Positions 16,978 to 26,882 are shown, counted from the first letter of the stretch. The stretch: 64,000 nucleotides of DNA from Streptomyces ruber (GCF_014648075.1 NZ_BMQK01000001.1:186001-250000); one strand, 5' to 3'. Made by a program: numbers and translations. The notes: generated from the letters alone by a model not told the origin.

Positions 16978-17685
16978 ATGGCCGACCTCGAAGACAAGTT
17001 CCCGTCCCAGCCGCCCGTTCCACCGGCTTCCCCCTCGGGCTCCTCACCTTCCTCACCTTCCTCGCCGTCCTCGCCGTCCTCGCCTTCCTCGTCCTCCTCG
17101 CTTCCTCCGCGCGAGCTGCGCGGGCACGGGCTGCTGTTGCGCCCGTGGGACCCGGAGTCCGAGGCCGACGTCGAGGCGTGGCTGCGAGGGGTGTCCGACC
17201 CGGAGTTCAAGCGGTGGAACACGCCCCTGAAGCCGGTCGACGACATCGAGGACGCCCGGGAGTCGCTGCGGCTGCGGGCCGAGTGGGACGAGGAGGGGCA
17301 GAGCGTCTCGTTCTGCGTCACGGAGGAGGGGAGCGGCACCCGGCTCGGGCACATCGGCATCAACAAGATCGACCCCTTCATGCGGGTCGCCGTCGTCGGC
17401 TACTGGATCCTGCCCGAGGCCCGGGGGCGCGGTGCCGCGGGCCGTGCGCTCCGGCTGGCCGCCCGCCACGCCTTCGACGGGCTGGGCCTGCACCGTCTCG
17501 AACTGGGCCACGCCCTCGGGCACGAGGCCTCCTGCCGCATCGCGGAGCGCTGCGGGTTCCCCTACGAGGGCACGCTGCGCGGCGCGATGTTCGACGCAGG
17601 CCGGCACGACGCGTTCCGCGACGTCCACCTGCACGCGCGCCTCGCCACGGACCCGGAGCCCGTCACGGCCACAGCAGCTCCCTGA
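16978..17685 (+). CDS. GNAT acetyltransferase, RimJ/RimL type
   Basis: 235 residues from ATG at 16978. Residues 8-45 are a Pro/Ser tract with repeated PSS units made by a 9-bp coding repeat (about 17044-17100). The GNAT domain follows: LRGHGLLLRPWDPESEADV, VVGYWILPEARGRGAAGRALRL carrying the acetyl-CoA loop (RGRGAAG), and CRIAERCGFPYEGTLRG. It should acetylate an N-terminal or small-molecule amine. Its last 23 bases overlap the end of the convergent PNPOx gene. Confidence 0.87.
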   Translation: MADLEDKFPSQPPVPPASPSGSSPSSPSSPSSPSSPSSSSSLPPRELRGHGLLLRPWDPESEADVEAWLRGVSDPEFKRWNTPLKPVDDIEDARESLRLRAEWDEEGQSVSFCVTEEGSGTRLGHIGINKIDPFMRVAVVGYWILPEARGRGAAGRALRLAARHAFDGLGLHRLELGHALGHEASCRIAERCGFPYEGTLRGAMFDAGRHDAFRDVHLHARLATDPEPVTATAAP

Positions 17686-18346
17686 GCCAGCCCTCCGCCC
17701 GGCGCCGGTACGCCAGCCGCACGTGCCGCCGCCGTTCGTCCCCCTGGAAGAACTCGACCTCGTCCGGCCGGAGCACGTACACCGTCCAGGAGGGCACCGC
17801 CGCGTCCGGCTCGCGCCGGGCACGGTCCCAGGCGTCCGCCGAGGCGCGCTCCAGCTCCGCGTACGAGGGCAGCGCGTCGCTCTGCCGGCCCACGAGCGCG
17901 GCGGCCAGCGCCCCGGTGGAGCGGGCGTGCAGGTCGGCGTGGGCGGCCTCGGCGGACGCGGTCCGCACCGGGCCCCGCACCCGCACCTGGCGTCCCAGCA
18001 CCGGCCAGTAGAAACCGAGTGCGGCGTACGGCCGGGCCGTGAGCTGCCGTCCCTTCCGGCTGTCCGCGTGCGAGGCGAAGTGCCAGCCGTCCTCGTCGGC
18101 GCCGTGCAGCACGACCGTCCGTACGTCCGGGGTGCCGTCCGCGTCCGCCGTGGCGAGGGACATGGTGTGCGGCTCGGGCTGCCCGGCCGCCGCGACCTCC
18201 GCGAACCAGCGCCGGAACAGCGGCAGCGGCTGCGCGGGGGCCGTGTCCGGATCGAAGCGGGGCAGTTCCGTGACCTCCGGGTCCCACACCCGAAGGGACC
18301 GCAGCAGTGCGGCGAGACCGGTGTCGCTGTCGCTGTCGTTGCTCAT
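17663..18346 (-). CDS. pyridoxamine 5'-phosphate oxidase (PdxH-like)
   Basis: 227 residues, ATG at 18346. The FMN-binding PNPOx fold is plain: PHTMSLATADADGTPDVRTVVLHG, ADSRKGRQLTARPYAALGFYWP, RQVRVRGPV, and the C-terminal substrate part VEFFQGDERRRHVRLAYRR ending in WLRELLWP. It should oxidise pyridoxamine or pyridoxine phosphate to pyridoxal phosphate. The final residues differ from the strict RLxP ending of E. coli PdxH, so a related oxidoreductase is possible. It overlaps the GNAT gene by 23 bases at the 3' ends. Confidence 0.8.
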   Translation of the reverse strand: MSNDSDSDTGLAALLRSLRVWDPEVTELPRFDPDTAPAQPLPLFRRWFAEVAAAGQPEPHTMSLATADADGTPDVRTVVLHGADEDGWHFASHADSRKGRQLTARPYAALGFYWPVLGRQVRVRGPVRTASAEAAHADLHARSTGALAAALVGRQSDALPSYAELERASADAWDRARREPDAAVPSWTVYVLRPDEVEFFQGDERRRHVRLAYRRRAEGWLRELLWP

Positions 18347-18397
18347 GCCCCGATTGTCACGCGATCCGGCGCACGGCCGCCCCGCGCGCCACCCGTC

Positions 18398-18832
18398 TCA
18401 CACGTCCGGCAGCGAACCGAGGTCGGACGACACCCAGCGCTCGGGCCGCATGCGGACGATCACCTGCTCGCCGTGGTGCGCCAGGGAGTAGTCCACGAAA
18501 CGGTCGACCCGGTCGGCCGGCAGGTAGCGGGACGTGATCTCCCGGACGTGCTCGGCGGTCGCGGGGACCGTGCCGACGACGGGGCCCTCGACCGACACGT
18601 ACCGGGCGGTGGGCTCGGTCCGGTCCACCAGCAGGGCGAACCGGCCCGCCGCGCCGATCAGCCGGTTCTTGCGGGAGTCCCGCCCGGTCAGGATCCACAC
18701 GTCGCCACCGGGCGTGTACTGGTACCAGACCGGCACGGTCAGCGGGGCCCTCCCCGCCCCGGCGTCCACCGCGAGCGCGGCGGTGTGCGGCTCGGCCAGG
18801 AACGTCTCTCGCTCTTCGCGGGTCAGTGCCAT
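18398..18832 (-). CDS. PPOX-class F420/FMN-dependent small oxidoreductase
   Basis: 144 residues with the split-barrel flavin/deazaflavin fold: LTVPVWYQYTPGGDVWILTGRDSRKNRLI, RFALLVDR, YVSVEGPV. No full PdxH C-terminal substrate motif, which suits the F420-dependent or haem-binding subfamilies. F420 would be available because fbiC is in this window. ATG at 18832 with AGGAGGCCGAG upstream. Same strand as the PdxH-like gene but 51 bases apart. Substrate unknown. Confidence 0.8.
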   Translation of the reverse strand: MALTREERETFLAEPHTAALAVDAGAGRAPLTVPVWYQYTPGGDVWILTGRDSRKNRLIGAAGRFALLVDRTEPTARYVSVEGPVVGTVPATAEHVREITSRYLPADRVDRFVDYSLAHHGEQVIVRMRPERWVSSDLGSLPDV

Positions 18833-18932
18833 CTCGGCCTCCTCCGGAGGTACGAGGTACGGAGCGGACGCCTTCGTCCGCTCCGGTCAGCGACGGCCGC
18901 GCCGCCCGGTATTCCGGGCCCCGGGAAACGCC

Positions 18933-18972
18933 GCGGGCGGCGGTCCACTCGCATCGGTGGACCGCCGCCCGC
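18933..18972. terminator. strong hairpin, tetR terminator
   Basis: GCGGGCGGCGGTCCAC (18933-18948) pairs perfectly over 16 bp with 18957-18972, leaving an 8-base loop. It lies 45 bases after the tetR stop and 100 bases before the PPOX start. No U-tract, as is usual in Streptomyces. Confidence 0.85.
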
Positions 18973-19017
18973 ATGACAGGACGTGAGCCGGGGAGCGCCC
19001 GCACGGCGCCGGTCGTG

Positions 19018-19659
19018 TTACCTGGTGGGCTTCCTCCCCGTGACGCCGAGGTGGACCAGGAGGGCCAGGTTCGGCTTGAGTTCGGCGGGCTTGACGCCCT
19101 GGAAGCTCTTCTGGTGGGAGGCCACCGAGGCGAGCATCGCGACGAGGGCGCCGGCGACGGCCGCCGGCTTGACGTCCTTGTCGATCCTGCCCTTGGACTG
19201 GAGTTCGGTGATCGTGGCGGCGAGGGAGCCCGTCACGGAGCTGAGGATCTTCGCACGGATCTTCGCGAAGCGCTTGTCGCCCTCGGCGGCGCCCAGGTCG
19301 ACGACGCGGAGGAGCGCGTCGTTGCGCCGCCAGAAGTCCAGGAAGCCCTCGACGAGGTCCTGCGCGGTCCGCCAGCCGGCCCGGCCGACCCAGGAGCCCT
19401 CCTCCAGCACCTCGGACAACCCGGCGCCCTCCGCCGCCATTTGCTCGGCGAGCTCCAGGACGGCGCCTTCGACGTCCGGGAAGTACTGGTAGAACGTCGC
19501 GGGCGAAGTGCCCGCCTTCCGGGCGACGTCGATGACCTTGACGTCCCGGTACGGGGACGAGCTGAGCATCTCGCTGAGGCAGTCGAGCAGTTTCTGCCGC
19601 GTCGCCTGCCCGCGCCGGCCCGCCACGCGGCCGTCGACGGTACGTACTTGTCCTGTCAT
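19018..19659 (-). CDS. TetR-family transcriptional regulator
   Basis: 213 residues, ATG at 19659. The N-terminal HTH is QATRQKLLDCLSEML, then YRDVKVIDVARKAGTSPATFYQYFPDVEGAV. The C-terminal ligand-binding part is helical with no recognisable ligand signature (FLDFWRRNDALLRVVDLGAAEGD). Downstream lies a strong hairpin, so it is probably monocistronic. The divergent VOC gene is 208 bases away and is a possible target together with its own promoter. I see no clear palindrome in that gap. Confidence 0.87.
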   Translation of the reverse strand: MTGQVRTVDGRVAGRRGQATRQKLLDCLSEMLSSSPYRDVKVIDVARKAGTSPATFYQYFPDVEGAVLELAEQMAAEGAGLSEVLEEGSWVGRAGWRTAQDLVEGFLDFWRRNDALLRVVDLGAAEGDKRFAKIRAKILSSVTGSLAATITELQSKGRIDKDVKPAAVAGALVAMLASVASHQKSFQGVKPAELKPNLALLVHLGVTGRKPTR

Positions 19660-19867
19660 GCCGTCAGCTTACCGAGGGGTGATCTGAGCGCTATTCGGCC
19701 GACTGCAAATGGGGACCACGGCTTCCACCAAGGGGTTCACGGGATCAGGGGTGCTGTCGAATGGCGTGATTCTTTCGCTCCCGCCGCTCCCGCATCCTCC
19801 TCTCCCGGGGGCCCGGACGGACCACTTCCGCCGCGCACGTCACGGCGAACCCGTCTAGCTTGGCCGC

Positions 19868-20656
19868 ATGGCCGAAACCGCGGCAGCCGTTGCGTACGGG
19901 GAGGGCGTCCCCTGCTGGGTCGACGCCCAGCTCTCCGACGTCGAGGCGGGCAAGCGGTTCTACGGCGGGCTCTTCGGGTGGGACTTCCACGAGGTGCCCG
20001 AGGCGCACGACGCACGGGGGGCCCACGGCCGGCAGGGGCCATCCGTGGGGGCCTTCCTGGGCGGCGAGGCCGTCGCCGGGCTGGCGCCCAAGGCGGACGG
20101 GCGGCTGCCGACGGTGTGGACCGTCCACTTCACCACCCCGGACATCGCCGCCCTGGTCGGGCGGATCCGCGCGGCCGGCGGGCAGGTGATCACCCCGCCC
20201 ACCCCGGTCGGCACCCTCGGCGCCGCGGCCCTGGCCACCGACCCCGAAGGGGCCGTCTTCGCGCTGTGGCAGCCCGGCACCCGCTGCGGCTTCGGCCGCC
20301 GCCACCTCCCCGGCTCCTTCACCTGGGCGCAGCTGTACGCCCGGGACGTCAACGTCGCCGAGTCCTTCTACGGGTACGTCTTCCACGACGCCCTCTTCGG
20401 GCCCGGCGCCGCCCCGGACTTCGGCCGCGCCGCCCTCTCCGAGGTGTTCCCGCCCGAGATGCCGCCCCACTTCCTCGTCCACTTCGCCGTGACGGACCTC
20501 GGCGAGGCGCTGGGGACCGTGGAGCGCCTCGGGGGACGGGTCCGGGCGCTGCCGTTCGGGGCGTCCTACGGGCGGGTGGCCGTCGTCACGGACGACCAGG
20601 GGGCGTCGTTCGCGTTGCTCCAGCGGGACTGGCAGGGTCGTACCAGCGCTCCGTGA
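19868..20656 (+). CDS. two-domain VOC (glyoxalase/bleomycin-resistance fold) protein
   Basis: 262 residues formed by two VOC modules. The first starts VPCWVDAQLSDVEAGKRFYGGLFGW and the second FTWAQLYARDVNVAESFYGYVF. Both end with the typical strands (DPEGAVFALWQPG, DDQGASFALLQRD). Streptomyces proteins of this kind are usually hydroxylase-like or drug-binding and remain uncharacterised. Start ATG at 19868. It is flanked by the tetR gene (divergent) and afsK. Confidence 0.85.
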   Translation: MAETAAAVAYGEGVPCWVDAQLSDVEAGKRFYGGLFGWDFHEVPEAHDARGAHGRQGPSVGAFLGGEAVAGLAPKADGRLPTVWTVHFTTPDIAALVGRIRAAGGQVITPPTPVGTLGAAALATDPEGAVFALWQPGTRCGFGRRHLPGSFTWAQLYARDVNVAESFYGYVFHDALFGPGAAPDFGRAALSEVFPPEMPPHFLVHFAVTDLGEALGTVERLGGRVRALPFGASYGRVAVVTDDQGASFALLQRDWQGRTSAP

Positions 20657-20865
20657 GGTGCCGAGGGACGCACTCGCGGCGCGCTTCGGGACCGTAAACC
20701 ATGGGTTTGTCCTGAGACACCCCGATATGTCACCGGGTTCGCACCAGGTGGCCCAGGAAGGAAGAATCGGGGTGCGTGCCGCCACGGCGGTGCCGTGGTG
20801 AGACGCTGCACGGGGTCGCGGGCATTCGAGGGCGACGCGGCCCGTACGGGGAGGTGGCAGGGCAA

Positions 20866-23241
20866 GTGGTGGATCAGCTGACGCAGCACGATCCGCGGCG
20901 GATCGGGCCGTTCGAGGTGCTGGGACGGCTGGGTGCCGGCGGTATGGGGCTGGTCTATCTGGCGCGGTCGGCGTCGGGCCGGCGCGTGGCGATCAAGACC
21001 GTCAGAACGGAACTCGCCGAGGACCAGTTGTTCCGGGTGCGGTTCACCCGCGAGGTCGAGGCGGCCCGCGCGGTGTCCGGGTTCTACACGGCGGCGGTGG
21101 TGGACGCCGATCCGCGCGCCGCCGTGCCGTGGCTGGCGACCGCGTACGTGCCCGCGCCCTCGCTCGAGGAGATAGTGAACGAGTGCGGGCCACTGCCCGC
21201 CCAGGCCGTGCGCTGGTTCGCGGCGGGCGTCGCCGAGGCCCTCCAGTCCATCCACGGCGCGGGCCTCGTCCACCGGGACCTCAAGCCGTCCAATGTGCTG
21301 GTGGTCGAGGACGGCCCGCGCGTCATCGACTTCGGTATCGCCTCCGGTGTCTCCAACACCCGGCTGACCATGACGAACGTCGCCGTCGGCACCCCCGCCT
21401 ACATGTCGCCCGAACAGGCGAAGGACTCGCGCAGCGTCACCGGCGCCAGTGACGTGTTCTCCCTCGGCTCGATGCTGGTCTTCGCGGCGACCGGGCACGC
21501 GCCCTTCCACGGCGCCAACCCCGTCGAGACCGTGTTCATGCTGCTCCGGGAGGGCCCGGACCTCACCGGGCTGCCGGACGAACTGCGGCCGCTGATCGAG
21601 TCCTGCATGCAGATGGACCCGGTCAACCGCCCCAACCCGGCCGACCTCCAGGCCCAGCTCGCGCCCCACCTGTTCGGCTCCGGCTCCGACGACAGCGGTA
21701 CGGCGTCCGCGTGGCTGCCCGAGAAGGCGGTCTCCCTCATCGAGGCCCGCCGCGGCGGACGCCCGGCGGCGCGGACCCAGGGCGGCGGCGCCGGCGCGCG
21801 CAGCGCGGGAGGCCCCGGCCCCGCGCCCGCCGCCCCCGTGCCCGCGCCTCCGCCCCCGCCCTCGTACGCCCCGGCCCCGGTACCGGTCGGCGCGCACGAC
21901 GGCGGGCCGGTGCGGCTCGCGGGCGCGCAGGTGCCCATCGGCCCCGGGCCGCGCGTCGCGGACGCCCGCGCCGCCGCGGTGCAGGCGCCCCCGCCCGAGG
22001 CGGGCCTCGCGGCCTCCTGGTCGCGCCCCCGCGCCGGGGTGAACGGCGCGGACGCGGCACCGGCCGTGCCCGGCGTCCCGCCCCCGCCGCCCATGCCGCC
22101 GGAGGCGCCGTCCGGCTGGCGCCCGTGGCGGTTCCGCATGTCGAACGACGTGTGGGGCACCCCCACGGTCGCCGACGACCTGGTCTACGTCACCTCCTTC
22201 GAGGTGCACGCGCTCGACGTGGCCACCGGCCGCCGCCGCTTCAAGACCCGCGACGTGGCCTGGTCGATGGCGGTCGCCGACGGCCGTATCCACGCGTCCG
22301 ACGGGCCCACCCTGTTCGCCCTGGACGCCCGCGAGGGCACCGACCTGTGGCGGCTGTCGGTGGACGCCTGGGTGTACTCCCTCAAGGCCGACCGCGGCAC
22401 CGTCGTCACCGGCACCCGCGGCGGCGGCATCCAGGCATGGGAGGCGTCCAACGGGCAGAAGCTGTGGGAGCTCACCGGCGCGCAGACCGACTTCGAGTCC
22501 CCGGAGGCAGGCCCCGTCGTCCACGACGGCACGGTGTACGTCTGGAAGGATGCCCGGCTGCGCGCCCTGGAGGCCCGTACGGGTGACGAGCGGTGGTCGT
22601 ACCCGATCGGCGACGCGGCCTCCTGCGGCGGCGTCCCGCTGCGGCTGACGCCCGCGCCGGACGGGCACGTGTACGTGTCGGCGGGGTCGCGGGTCCTCGC
22701 CATCGACGTGGCGGGCGGGCACGTGCGCTGGCACTTCGAGGCGCCGGCGGTGTTCCTGTGCGCGCCGACCTTCGCGCCGGGCCCGGCGGTCACCGGCGGC
22801 GGTGTCTACCTGACGGACTACCTGGGCACGGTGTACGCCCTCGACGCGGCCGACGGCCGCGACCGCTGGCGCATCGCCACCGAGGCCCGCTCCTCGATCG
22901 ACTCGGTGCTGGTGGCCGCGGGCCACGTCCACGTGGGCAGCGGCAAGGGCCTCTACACCCTGGACGCGGTCACGGGCACCCCGAAGTGGCGGTTCCAGGC
23001 GGGCGGCGACATCGTGGGCGCCCCGGTGGTCGCCGAGGGCCGCATCCACTTCGGCTCGACCGACCACCTGCTGTACACGCTGAAGGCCGACGACGGCCGG
23101 CTGCGCTGGAAGCTGGCCACCGGCGGCGAGATCACCGGCTCCCCGGTCGTCCGGGACGGCGTCGTGTACGCGTGCAGCAAGGACCGCTGCGTGTACGCGC
23201 TGGACGCGGAGAAGGGGACGGGGACGGCGCGGACGGCGTGA
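20866..23241 (+). CDS. afsK: AfsK serine/threonine protein kinase with PQQ-type beta-propeller
   Basis: GTG at 20866, giving [17 protein letters not shown], the start of S. coelicolor AfsK; 791 residues. Kinase domain about 14-275: glycine loop LGAGGMG at 22-28, Lys44 in [14 protein letters not shown] with Asp138, Asp155 of [15 protein letters not shown] Pro/Ala linker (about 290-420) leads to a PQQ/WD-like propeller with repeated LDAxxGxxRW blades. AfsK autophosphorylates and phosphorylates AfsR at the membrane, modulating antibiotic production and hyphal branching. It lacks a clear transmembrane helix, as in the known protein. Convergent with afsS. Confidence 0.95.
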   Translation: MVDQLTQHDPRRIGPFEVLGRLGAGGMGLVYLARSASGRRVAIKTVRTELAEDQLFRVRFTREVEAARAVSGFYTAAVVDADPRAAVPWLATAYVPAPSLEEIVNECGPLPAQAVRWFAAGVAEALQSIHGAGLVHRDLKPSNVLVVEDGPRVIDFGIASGVSNTRLTMTNVAVGTPAYMSPEQAKDSRSVTGASDVFSLGSMLVFAATGHAPFHGANPVETVFMLLREGPDLTGLPDELRPLIESCMQMDPVNRPNPADLQAQLAPHLFGSGSDDSGTASAWLPEKAVSLIEARRGGRPAARTQGGGAGARSAGGPGPAPAAPVPAPPPPPSYAPAPVPVGAHDGGPVRLAGAQVPIGPGPRVADARAAAVQAPPPEAGLAASWSRPRAGVNGADAAPAVPGVPPPPPMPPEAPSGWRPWRFRMSNDVWGTPTVADDLVYVTSFEVHALDVATGRRRFKTRDVAWSMAVADGRIHASDGPTLFALDAREGTDLWRLSVDAWVYSLKADRGTVVTGTRGGGIQAWEASNGQKLWELTGAQTDFESPEAGPVVHDGTVYVWKDARLRALEARTGDERWSYPIGDAASCGGVPLRLTPAPDGHVYVSAGSRVLAIDVAGGHVRWHFEAPAVFLCAPTFAPGPAVTGGGVYLTDYLGTVYALDAADGRDRWRIATEARSSIDSVLVAAGHVHVGSGKGLYTLDAVTGTPKWRFQAGGDIVGAPVVAEGRIHFGSTDHLLYTLKADDGRLRWKLATGGEITGSPVVRDGVVYACSKDRCVYALDAEKGTGTARTA

Positions 23242-23248
23242 GTCCGTA

Positions 23249-23290
23249 CAGCGACAGGGGGCCGGGCGTGTGCCCGGCCCCCTGTCGCTG
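23249..23290. terminator. bidirectional terminator between afsK and afsS
   Basis: CAGCGACAGGGGGCCGGGC (23249-23267) and its exact complement (23272-23290) form a 19-bp perfect stem with a GTGT loop, 8 bases after the afsK stop and 76 bases from the afsS stop. Confidence 0.95.
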
Positions 23291-23366
23291 AGCCTCGGCC
23301 GCGGCGGCTCCCCCTGTTCCCGCGCCGCCGCGGCCGGTCCCCGCCGGGGTGGTGGTCCTGTGGTCG

Positions 23367-23612
23367 TTACCTGTTGCCCAGGCCGAGAGCGGGCGGGGCG
23401 GGCATGACGTTGTCCTTGGTCTCGACGGGCCCGACGGACTCCGCGGCCGGACCGCTCGGCATGACGTTGTCCTGCGGCTTGGCGGTGCCCCCGTCCTTCG
23501 GCGGCGCGGGCATCACGTTGTCGAGCGTGGTGAAGGTCTCGCCGTCCGCGGGCGTCGTGGACATGACACTCTCGTCGAGCGGGGCGGTGTCCACGTTCTT
23601 GTTCTCGCTCAT
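23367..23612 (-). CDS. afsS: AfsS-type small activator of secondary metabolism
   Basis: 81 residues, ATG at 23612 behind GGGAGGAAGC. It contains the AfsS hallmark repeat three times: TTLDNVMPAPP, KPQDNVMPSGP and TKDNVMPAPP; a weaker first unit is APLDESVMSTTP. S. coelicolor AfsS has 63 residues, so this version is longer. Its expression is switched on by AfsR, and it then raises antibiotic production by an unknown route. It lies directly downstream of afsR on the same strand, with its own operator-like site at 23792-23813. Proteins of this size and composition are probably unstructured. Confidence 0.92.
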   Translation of the reverse strand: MSENKNVDTAPLDESVMSTTPADGETFTTLDNVMPAPPKDGGTAKPQDNVMPSGPAAESVGPVETKDNVMPAPPALGLGNR

Positions 23613-23791
23613 GGCCTTGCTTCCTCCCGTTAGGTGGTGCAGCGGGGCGGTGGTGCAGAACGCCCGCCCAGAGACTCCCCCGAGGGTCGCTGGACGGGCG
23701 TCCGGAGCCGATCGGTGTTCGACCGACCGGGCCCCTGGTCACACCGTCTGCCCCCCGACGCGACGGTGCGATGGAGAAGAGCATGCCGGAC

Positions 23792-23813
23792 CGAGATAAA
23801 CGAATGCTGAACG
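23792..23813 (-). promoter_or_regulatory. candidate AfsR operator of afsS (two 11-bp direct repeats)
   Basis: Read on the minus strand, CGTTCAGCATT is followed directly by CGTTTATCTCG. Two direct repeats with an 11-base period and CGTT(C/T)A cores are the layout expected for SARP binding, and PhoP boxes also use GTTCA. The site is 180 bases before the afsS start and inside the afsR-afsS gap. The exact -10 is unclear. Confidence 0.6.
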
Positions 23814-23888
23814 TCCACAACCGGCCCCGGACACGCCGGTGCGCGGGCACACCGGTGGGTGAGACGCCGTCCGGTACCGGCTGGTTGC

Positions 23889-26882
23889 TCAGGCCGCCGT
23901 GACGGGTGCCAGCAGCGCGCGGACCTCGTCGGCCTCCGCGGCGCCGCACTGCTCGTAGAGACCGAGCGCGTCGCGCCAGCAGGCCCGGGCCCGGTCCGCC
24001 TGCCCCAGCGCGGACAGCGCCCGGCCGAGGAGCGTGAGGACGGTGCCCCGCATGCGGTCACCGCCGATACAGCCCAGGGCCAGCGCCTGCTCCGCGTGCT
24101 GCGCGGCCGGTGCCGGGCGGTGGGCGGCCAGATGCACCTCGGCGATACGGAAGTGGGTCGTCCCCTCCCAGAGCCGCTGCCGGTGGTCCCCGAAGATGCA
24201 GAGCGCGTCGTTGAACTGCCCGAGCGCCTCGGACAGCCGGCCGGCCCGGGTGAGCGCGACACCCAGCGTGAAGTGACCGCTGGCCAGCCGCATCGTCCGG
24301 CCGATCGCCGTCTGAACGGCGAGGGCGCGCTGCGCGATCGCCACCGCCTTGACGGTGTTGCCCATGCCCAGGTGGGCGCGCGAGAGGTTGCACAGGGCGA
24401 CGGCCTCGCCGGGGCTGTTGCCCGCCGCGCGGTAGCCCTCGATCGCCTGCTCCGCGAAGACCTCGCCGTCCGCGTACCGCCCCTGGTGCAGCGAGATGAT
24501 GCACCGGTCGTTGGCGACCCAGCTGACGGCGTGCGCGTCCCCCGCGGACTCCGCCAGCTCCATGGCCAGCCGCGCCTGCTCGGCCGCCTGCGCGATACGG
24601 CCGGAGACGAGGAGCACGTTGGTGAGCGTCGTCCGCGCCCTGCCCTCCGCGCGCGCGTCCCCGGCCTTCCGCGCGGCCTCGCACATCGCGCTCGCCGTCG
24701 TCTCGTACTGGTGCGAGTCGGCGCCCGACTCGGTCAGGTCCTTCGCCGCCCACAGCAGGTCCACCCCGCGCCGCAGCCGGTCCGACCCCGCCGACTGCCG
24801 TACGCACGCCAGCAGCGGGGCCGCCTCGCTGTACAGCCAGTCCAGGGCGGCGGACCCCTCCGCGAAAACCAGCCCGGGGTGCTCCGTCGGCTCCAGCTGG
24901 TCCACCAGCCGGTCCCCGGGGCGCTCGATCGCGTACACGCCGGCCGCCGTGGCCAGGTAGAAGTCCAGCAGGCGGGACATCGCCGCGGCCCTCCCCCACT
25001 GCTCGGAAGGCGTGGGAGGTGCCCCCACGCCCGGCGGCTGCTCGTCCCGCTCCGCGCACGCGCGCGCGTACAGCCGCACCAGGTCGTGGTACCGGTAGCG
25101 GCCCGGCGAGGCGGACTCCAGCAGCGAGGTGTCGACCAGGGACTCCAGCAGGTCCTCGGTCTCGTCCTCGGGCAGGTCCAGTACGGCGGCGGCCGCGGCG
25201 AGGGACATGTCCGGGCCGTCGGCCAGCCCCAGCAGCCGGAACGCGCGCGCCTGCGCGGGCTCCAGCTGCCCGTAGCCCAGCTCGAACGTGGCCTTCACCG
25301 CCAGGTCGCCGGCCTGCAGCTCGTCCAGCCGGCGCCGCTCGTCCGCCAGCTTGGCCGCCAGCACCGACACCGTCCACGTGCGGCGCGCCGCCAGCCGGGA
25401 CGCGGCGATCCGGATCGCGAGCGGCAGGAACCCGCACGCGGCCACCACGTCCAGCGCGGCCTCCCGCTCCGCGGCCACCCGCTCCTCGCCCACGATCCGG
25501 GTGAAGAGCAGCAGCGCTTCTTCAGGGGACATGACATCCAGGTCGACCAGATGGGCGCCCGCCAGGTCCACCATCCGCACCCGGGCCGTCACCAGGGCCG
25601 CGCAGCCCGCCGTGCCCGGCAGCAGGGGCCGTACCTGCGCCGCGTCGCGCGCGTTGTCCAGCAGCACCAGCACCCGGCGGCCGTCCAGCACCGAGCGGTA
25701 CAGCGCGGCACGCTCCTCCAGGGTGTCCGGGATCGCGGAGTCCGCCGTGCCCAGGGCGCGCAGGAACGCGCCGAGCACCGTCTCGGGCTCCGCCGCGCGG
25801 GCGCCCGCGCCCTGGAGGTCCACGTACAGCTGCCCGTCCGGGAAGGCGGCCCGCGCCTGGTGCGCGACGTGCACGGCCAGGGTCGTCTTGCCCACGCCGC
25901 CGATGCCGGCCAGCGCCGACACGGCCATCACCCGGCCGCCCTCCCCGGACGCCGCCGTGAGGACGTCGCTCAGCTCGGCGACGAAGGAGGCCCGCCCGGT
26001 GAAGTCCGGGACCGTGGCGGGGAGCTGGGCCGGCCTGACGGGTGCGGCGGCGGCCTCCTCGGGGACCGGCGGCGCCGACGGCTCCGTCAGCGCGGGGTCG
26101 GCCCGCAGGATGCGCTGTTGCAGATCGCTGAGGCCGGGCCGGGGATCCACGCCCAGCTCGTCGGCGAGCAGCCGGCGCGTGTCCGCGTACACGGCGAGCG
26201 CCTCGGCCCGCCGGCCGCTGCGGTACAGCGCCAGCATCAGCAGTTCCCGCAGCCGCTCCCGCAGCGGGTGCGCCGCCGTCAGGGCCGTCAGCTCGGAGAC
26301 CGCCTCCGCGTGGCCGCCCTGCTCCAGGTCCATCTCCAGCCGGCTCTCCAGGAGTTGCAGCCGCCACTCCGCCAGCCGGGCCCGCTGCGTCTCCATGTAC
26401 GGCCCCGGGAGATTGGCGAGCACCTCCCCGTCCCACAGGTTCAGCGCCTTGTTCAGCAGGGCGCGCGCCTGGCGCACATCACCGCCGCTCCTCGCCTTCT
26501 CGGCGTCGGCCGCGAGTTCCTGGGCGGCGGACAGGTCGAGCGCGCCGCTGCCGCGCGGCATCCGGATCGCGTACCCGCCCGACTCGCTGAGCAGGATGTC
26601 CGTACCGAAGAGCTTGCGCAGCCGGGAGGCGTACGTACGGACCGTGGCCAGCGCCTGGGACGGGGGATCGTCGCCCCACAGCGCGTCGATCAGCTCGCCC
26701 GCCGTGGCCGTACGGCCCTCCCGGAGCAGCAGGGCGGCCAGCAGGGCGCGCTGCTGCGGGGAGCCGGTGGGCAAAAGCTCGGCGCCGCGCCAGGCGCGCA
26801 CCGGCCCCAGCACGCCGAAGCGCAGGGCCGCGAAGTCCTCGGAACTCCGCTGTTCCGGCACTCGCGGTTCCACGTCCGCCAT
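23889..26882 (-). CDS. afsR: AfsR global regulator (SARP - NB-ARC ATPase - TPR)
   Basis: 997 residues, close to the 993 of S. coelicolor AfsR. Residues 1-270: SARP module with OmpR-like DNA-binding (LRFGVLGPVRAWRG, QQRALLAALLLREGRTATAGELIDALWG) and the bacterial activation domain (PGPYMETQRARLAEWRLQLLE). Residues about 300-600: NB-ARC ATPase with P-loop ALAGIGGVGKTTLA, its Lys at 332. The C-terminal 350 residues are TPR-like repeats. Phosphorylation by AfsK and related kinases stimulates DNA binding and ATPase. Its target afsS is the next gene. Confidence 0.96.
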   Translation of the reverse strand: MADVEPRVPEQRSSEDFAALRFGVLGPVRAWRGAELLPTGSPQQRALLAALLLREGRTATAGELIDALWGDDPPSQALATVRTYASRLRKLFGTDILLSESGGYAIRMPRGSGALDLSAAQELAADAEKARSGGDVRQARALLNKALNLWDGEVLANLPGPYMETQRARLAEWRLQLLESRLEMDLEQGGHAEAVSELTALTAAHPLRERLRELLMLALYRSGRRAEALAVYADTRRLLADELGVDPRPGLSDLQQRILRADPALTEPSAPPVPEEAAAAPVRPAQLPATVPDFTGRASFVAELSDVLTAASGEGGRVMAVSALAGIGGVGKTTLAVHVAHQARAAFPDGQLYVDLQGAGARAAEPETVLGAFLRALGTADSAIPDTLEERAALYRSVLDGRRVLVLLDNARDAAQVRPLLPGTAGCAALVTARVRMVDLAGAHLVDLDVMSPEEALLLFTRIVGEERVAAEREAALDVVAACGFLPLAIRIAASRLAARRTWTVSVLAAKLADERRRLDELQAGDLAVKATFELGYGQLEPAQARAFRLLGLADGPDMSLAAAAAVLDLPEDETEDLLESLVDTSLLESASPGRYRYHDLVRLYARACAERDEQPPGVGAPPTPSEQWGRAAAMSRLLDFYLATAAGVYAIERPGDRLVDQLEPTEHPGLVFAEGSAALDWLYSEAAPLLACVRQSAGSDRLRRGVDLLWAAKDLTESGADSHQYETTASAMCEAARKAGDARAEGRARTTLTNVLLVSGRIAQAAEQARLAMELAESAGDAHAVSWVANDRCIISLHQGRYADGEVFAEQAIEGYRAAGNSPGEAVALCNLSRAHLGMGNTVKAVAIAQRALAVQTAIGRTMRLASGHFTLGVALTRAGRLSEALGQFNDALCIFGDHRQRLWEGTTHFRIAEVHLAAHRPAPAAQHAEQALALGCIGGDRMRGTVLTLLGRALSALGQADRARACWRDALGLYEQCGAAEADEVRALLAPVTAA

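Noticed and set aside
23889..26882. NB-ARC protein considered as a STAND-type defence protein
   Set aside because: The SARP DNA-binding head, the size and the adjacent afsS and afsK genes identify it as AfsR.
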